Positions 5,723 through 7,717 of a DNA stretch of 7,717 nt are shown in pieces (position 1 is the stretch's first letter; each line of letters opens with the position of its first letter). Source of the stretch: Actinomycetota bacterium. Its GTDB lineage: Bacteria > Actinomycetota > Thermoleophilia > Gaiellales > Gaiellaceae. The DNA lies in assembly GCA_013821525.1 (NCBI GenBank), contig JACDGR010000152.1, positions 1-7,717 on the forward strand. The letters run 5' to 3'. Position numbers and translations under genes: made by a program. The notes beneath the pieces were generated by a model. The model was not told the origin of the DNA. It was given only the letters and a program-made list of their open reading frames with translations, and did no database searches.

Positions 5723-6631
5723 ATGCCGACGAGCTGGCGTGGTGTCCTCCCTGCACTGACGACGCCCTTCACCCCCGACCTCGAAGTCGACCACGCGCGA
5801 CTCGCCGAGCATTGCTCGTGGCTCGTCGACGCGGGCTGCATTGGGGTAGTCCCGGGCGGCTCGCTCGGGGAAGGCGCAACGCTCACAGCCCAGGAGAAGG
5901 TCGAGACCTTCCAGACCTGCGTCGACACGGTCGGCGCGCGCGCGGCGGTGGTTCCCGGCATCGCGGCTCTGTCCACCGCAGCCGCGGTCGAGCTCGCACG
6001 CGGGGCCGAGCAGGCCGGCTGTAACGGCCTAATGGTCCTTCCGGCGTACGCGTATCCGACCCATTGGCGCGAGGCGAAAGCGCACGTCGCCGCGGTAATC
6101 GCCGCGACATCGCTGCCGTGCATGCTCTACAACAACCCGGTCTCCTACGGCACCGACTTCGCGCCGGAGCAGATCGCGGAGCTCGCTGCAGAGCATCCGA
6201 ACCTTGTCGCCGTGAAGGAGTCGAGCACCGACGTGCGGCGGGTCACGGAGCTGAAGCGCCTGGCCGGGGAGCGGCTAGAGGTGCTCATCGGCGTCGACGA
6301 CCTGATCGTTGAGGGCGTCGCCGCCGGCGCCGTCGGCTGGATCGCCGGGCTGGTGAACGCGTTCCCGGAGGAATCGGTCGCGCTCTTCGAGCTGGCGCGC
6401 GACGGGAACCGGGCGGAGGCGGCTCGCCTCTACGACTGGTTCCTGCCCCTGCTCCGCCTCGACACCAAGCCGAAGCTTGTGCAGCTGATCAAGCTCGCGC
6501 AGGAGCTCGTCGGGCACGGCGACTGGCGCAGCCGTCCCCCGAGGCTCGCACTCGACGAGGCCGAGCGCGCCGAAGCGACCGCGGTCATTGAGCACGCGCT
6601 CACGCATCGCGTGCTCGCCGAAGTGTCCTAG
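5723..6631 (+). CDS. DHDPS/N-acetylneuraminate lyase superfamily protein, probable sugar-acid aldolase or dehydratase/deaminase, not true DHDPS
   Basis: A 302-residue (beta/alpha)8 Schiff-base enzyme. The Schiff-base Lys is K165 (LVAVKESS) and the conserved Tyr is Y136 (LYNNP). The pyruvate-binding loop reads GGSLGEG (45-51): Leu48 replaces the second Thr of the GTTGE loop of DapA, and the Arg that DapA carries just after YNxP is absent (VSYGTD follows). Lysine-pathway DHDPS activity is therefore unlikely. Opposite a ManD operon, the attractive role is aldol cleavage of 2-keto-3-deoxygluconate to pyruvate and glyceraldehyde. An alternative, given the divergent prolidase-like gene, is a hydroxyproline-pathway deaminase (1-pyrroline-4-hydroxy-2-carboxylate), another function of this superfamily. 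The sequence does not decide. It has its own predicted promoter and ends directly against the convergent transporter gene. Confidence 0.85.
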   Translation: MPTSWRGVLPALTTPFTPDLEVDHARLAEHCSWLVDAGCIGVVPGGSLGEGATLTAQEKVETFQTCVDTVGARAAVVPGIAALSTAAAVELARGAEQAGCNGLMVLPAYAYPTHWREAKAHVAAVIAATSLPCMLYNNPVSYGTDFAPEQIAELAAEHPNLVAVKESSTDVRRVTELKRLAGERLEVLIGVDDLIVEGVAAGAVGWIAGLVNAFPEESVALFELARDGNRAEAARLYDWFLPLLRLDTKPKLVQLIKLAQELVGHGDWRSRPPRLALDEAERAEATAVIEHALTHRVLAEVS

Positions 6632-7717
6632 TCAGCTGGGCCGCTTCGGCGGCATGTTGCCGAGCACGCGACCGAGGACACGGGTCGCGTGCTGCGGCGC
6701 GCCGAGGACGCTCACCGTCAGCCCTGCCTGCCGCGCGTCGCCGAGCAGTGTCCGCAACGCGAAGGCGCCCGCGAGGTCGATCCGTCCGAGCCCGTCGAGG
6801 CGGATCGCCAGCTCGGTCGCGTCGGGGTTCCGGGCGAGCAAGTCGACCACGCGGTCTTCGAGCACACGGGCGTTGCCGAACCAGAGCACCCCGTGCGGGC
6901 TCGCCTCGAGGCATTGCGAGTGGCGGTCGACCTCGATGTCAAGACGCAACTCGCGCCAGAGATGGATCGCGACCGAGACGCCGATCGCGATCAGGATCGC
7001 CCTCTCGATATGCGGGGCAAACGCCAGCGTCAGAACGAACGCCGTCAGGGTGATAGTCGCCTGCGGCCGAGACAGCCGCACGATCTCGACGACCTCCGTG
7101 AGCCGCATCAGTGGGACGATCGCCACGATCACCGTGATCGCCAGCACAGCGCGCGGAAGCGGAGCGAGCAGGAACCCGAGCGGCAGGAACGCCAGCACCG
7201 CGAGTCCGGTCACGAGCGCGCTCGCGCTCGAACGAGCGCCTGCCAGCCGGTTCAGGGCACTGCGCGAGAACGACGCGCCGACCGGAAAGCCACCGAACAT
7301 CCCCGCGGCGATGTTCGCAGCGCCCTGGGAGACGAATTCACGGTTGGCATCCCAACGCGTGCGGTCGAGCGCCGCATAGCGCCTGGCGATCGACGACGCC
7401 TCGGCGAAGCCCAACAGCGCGATCACGAGGGCCGGCGCGACCAAGTGCGGCAGGTCGCGCAGCGGCAGGTGCGTCGTCAGCGGCGGGATGCCGGCGTGAA
7501 AGGTGCCGAGCTTCGGCGCGTCGTAGTGGCCGACCTCGCCCCAGACGGCAGCCGCGGTGACGATCAGCAGCACGCCGGGAAACAACGGGTGCAACCGGCG
7601 GCTGAGCACGAGCAGCCCGCCGGCGAGCACCACGACGTCGACGCGCCGTCGGCGCACCAGGCGTGCAACGGCGACGAACCAGCGTCCGTCACGCCTGGCC
7701 ATCGGTCGGATCCGCGC
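6632..7717 (-). CDS. SulP-family (SLC26-like) anion transporter with C-terminal STAS domain, N-terminus outside window
   Basis: 361 residues are visible, open to the right edge; the first few membrane helices are missing. A membrane segment is seen at about 26-39, then LFPGVLLIVTAAAVW (45-59) and LVIALLGFAEASSIARRYA (97-115). The SulP hallmark AANIAAGMFGGFPVGASFSRSALN (133-156) follows, then hydrophobic helices to about 253 and a cytoplasmic STAS-like domain (about 269-355). Family members carry sulfate, bicarbonate or dicarboxylates. At the STAS site where Ser/Thr is common (DxSG/DxTG), this protein has IDLAG (Ala316), so regulation by phosphorylation there is unlikely. The ATG at 7702 is internal by homology: the family needs about 200 more residues upstream. 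It converges on the DHDPS-superfamily gene with no spacer. A link to the pathway is not shown. Confidence 0.88.
   Translation of the reverse strand, partial: ARIRPMARRDGRWFVAVARLVRRRRVDVVVLAGGLLVLSRRLHPLFPGVLLIVTAAAVWGEVGHYDAPKLGTFHAGIPPLTTHLPLRDLPHLVAPALVIALLGFAEASSIARRYAALDRTRWDANREFVSQGAANIAAGMFGGFPVGASFSRSALNRLAGARSSASALVTGLAVLAFLPLGFLLAPLPRAVLAITVIVAIVPLMRLTEVVEIVRLSRPQATITLTAFVLTLAFAPHIERAILIAIGVSVAIHLWRELRLDIEVDRHSQCLEASPHGVLWFGNARVLEDRVVDLLARNPDATELAIRLDGLGRIDLAGAFALRTLLGDARQAGLTVSVLGAPQHATRVLGRVLGNMPPKRPS

Noticed and set aside
4369..6024. A 551-codon plus-strand open frame antisense to the peptidase and running into the DHDPS-superfamily gene
   Set aside because: It is Arg/Gly/Ala-rich without a recognisable domain, spans the AT-rich promoter gap and overlaps two well-supported genes in other frames; a high-GC shadow.
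7213..7239. Clustered CGAGCGC inverted repeats as a regulatory site or mobile element end
   Set aside because: They lie inside the SulP coding region where Ala/Ser/Arg codons in a GC-rich genome produce such repeats; no flanking duplication is seen.

Overview
The window is high-GC coding DNA that is almost completely packed, with long antisense shadow frames and frequent GTG starts. This suits a high-GC bacterium, most likely an actinobacterium (possibly a Thermoleophilia-like soil lineage). The lineage guess is inference from composition and gene style only; no taxonomic marker is present. No RNA gene, insertion sequence, CRISPR array or regulator gene was found.

Layout. A partial aldo/keto reductase enters from the left on + (1-354). 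A five-gene minus-strand operon runs right to left from 5502 to 332: M24 metallopeptidase, zinc alcohol dehydrogenase, cyclase-family hydrolase, D-mannonate dehydratase (ManD) and an SDR of the D-mannonate oxidoreductase type. All four junctions are 4-base stop/start overlaps (GTGA or ATGA). A 220-bp AT-richer divergent control region (5503-5722) holds two plausible face-to-face sigma-70-like promoters and several inverted repeats, and no gene. On its right, on +, is a DHDPS/aldolase-superfamily gene (5723-6631). It abuts, with no gap, a convergent minus-strand SulP-type transporter with a C-terminal STAS domain that runs off the right edge (6632-7717).

How the genes may work together. The SDR (D-fructuronate to D-mannonate) and ManD (D-mannonate to 2-keto-3-deoxy-D-gluconate, KDG) form a solid hexonate pair. 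The zinc dehydrogenase could feed it by oxidising a hexonate such as L-gulonate to D-fructuronate. The DHDPS-superfamily protein could split KDG to pyruvate and glyceraldehyde; it lacks the residues expected of a true DHDPS. The cyclase-family protein and the flanking aldose-dehydrogenase-type reductase could be upstream lactone or aldose steps. The operon's first gene is a peptidase whose usual metal-binding Glu is replaced by Asp, and no known sugar-acid route explains it. The ManD call is firm, the SDR call good, and the pathway as a whole is a hypothesis.
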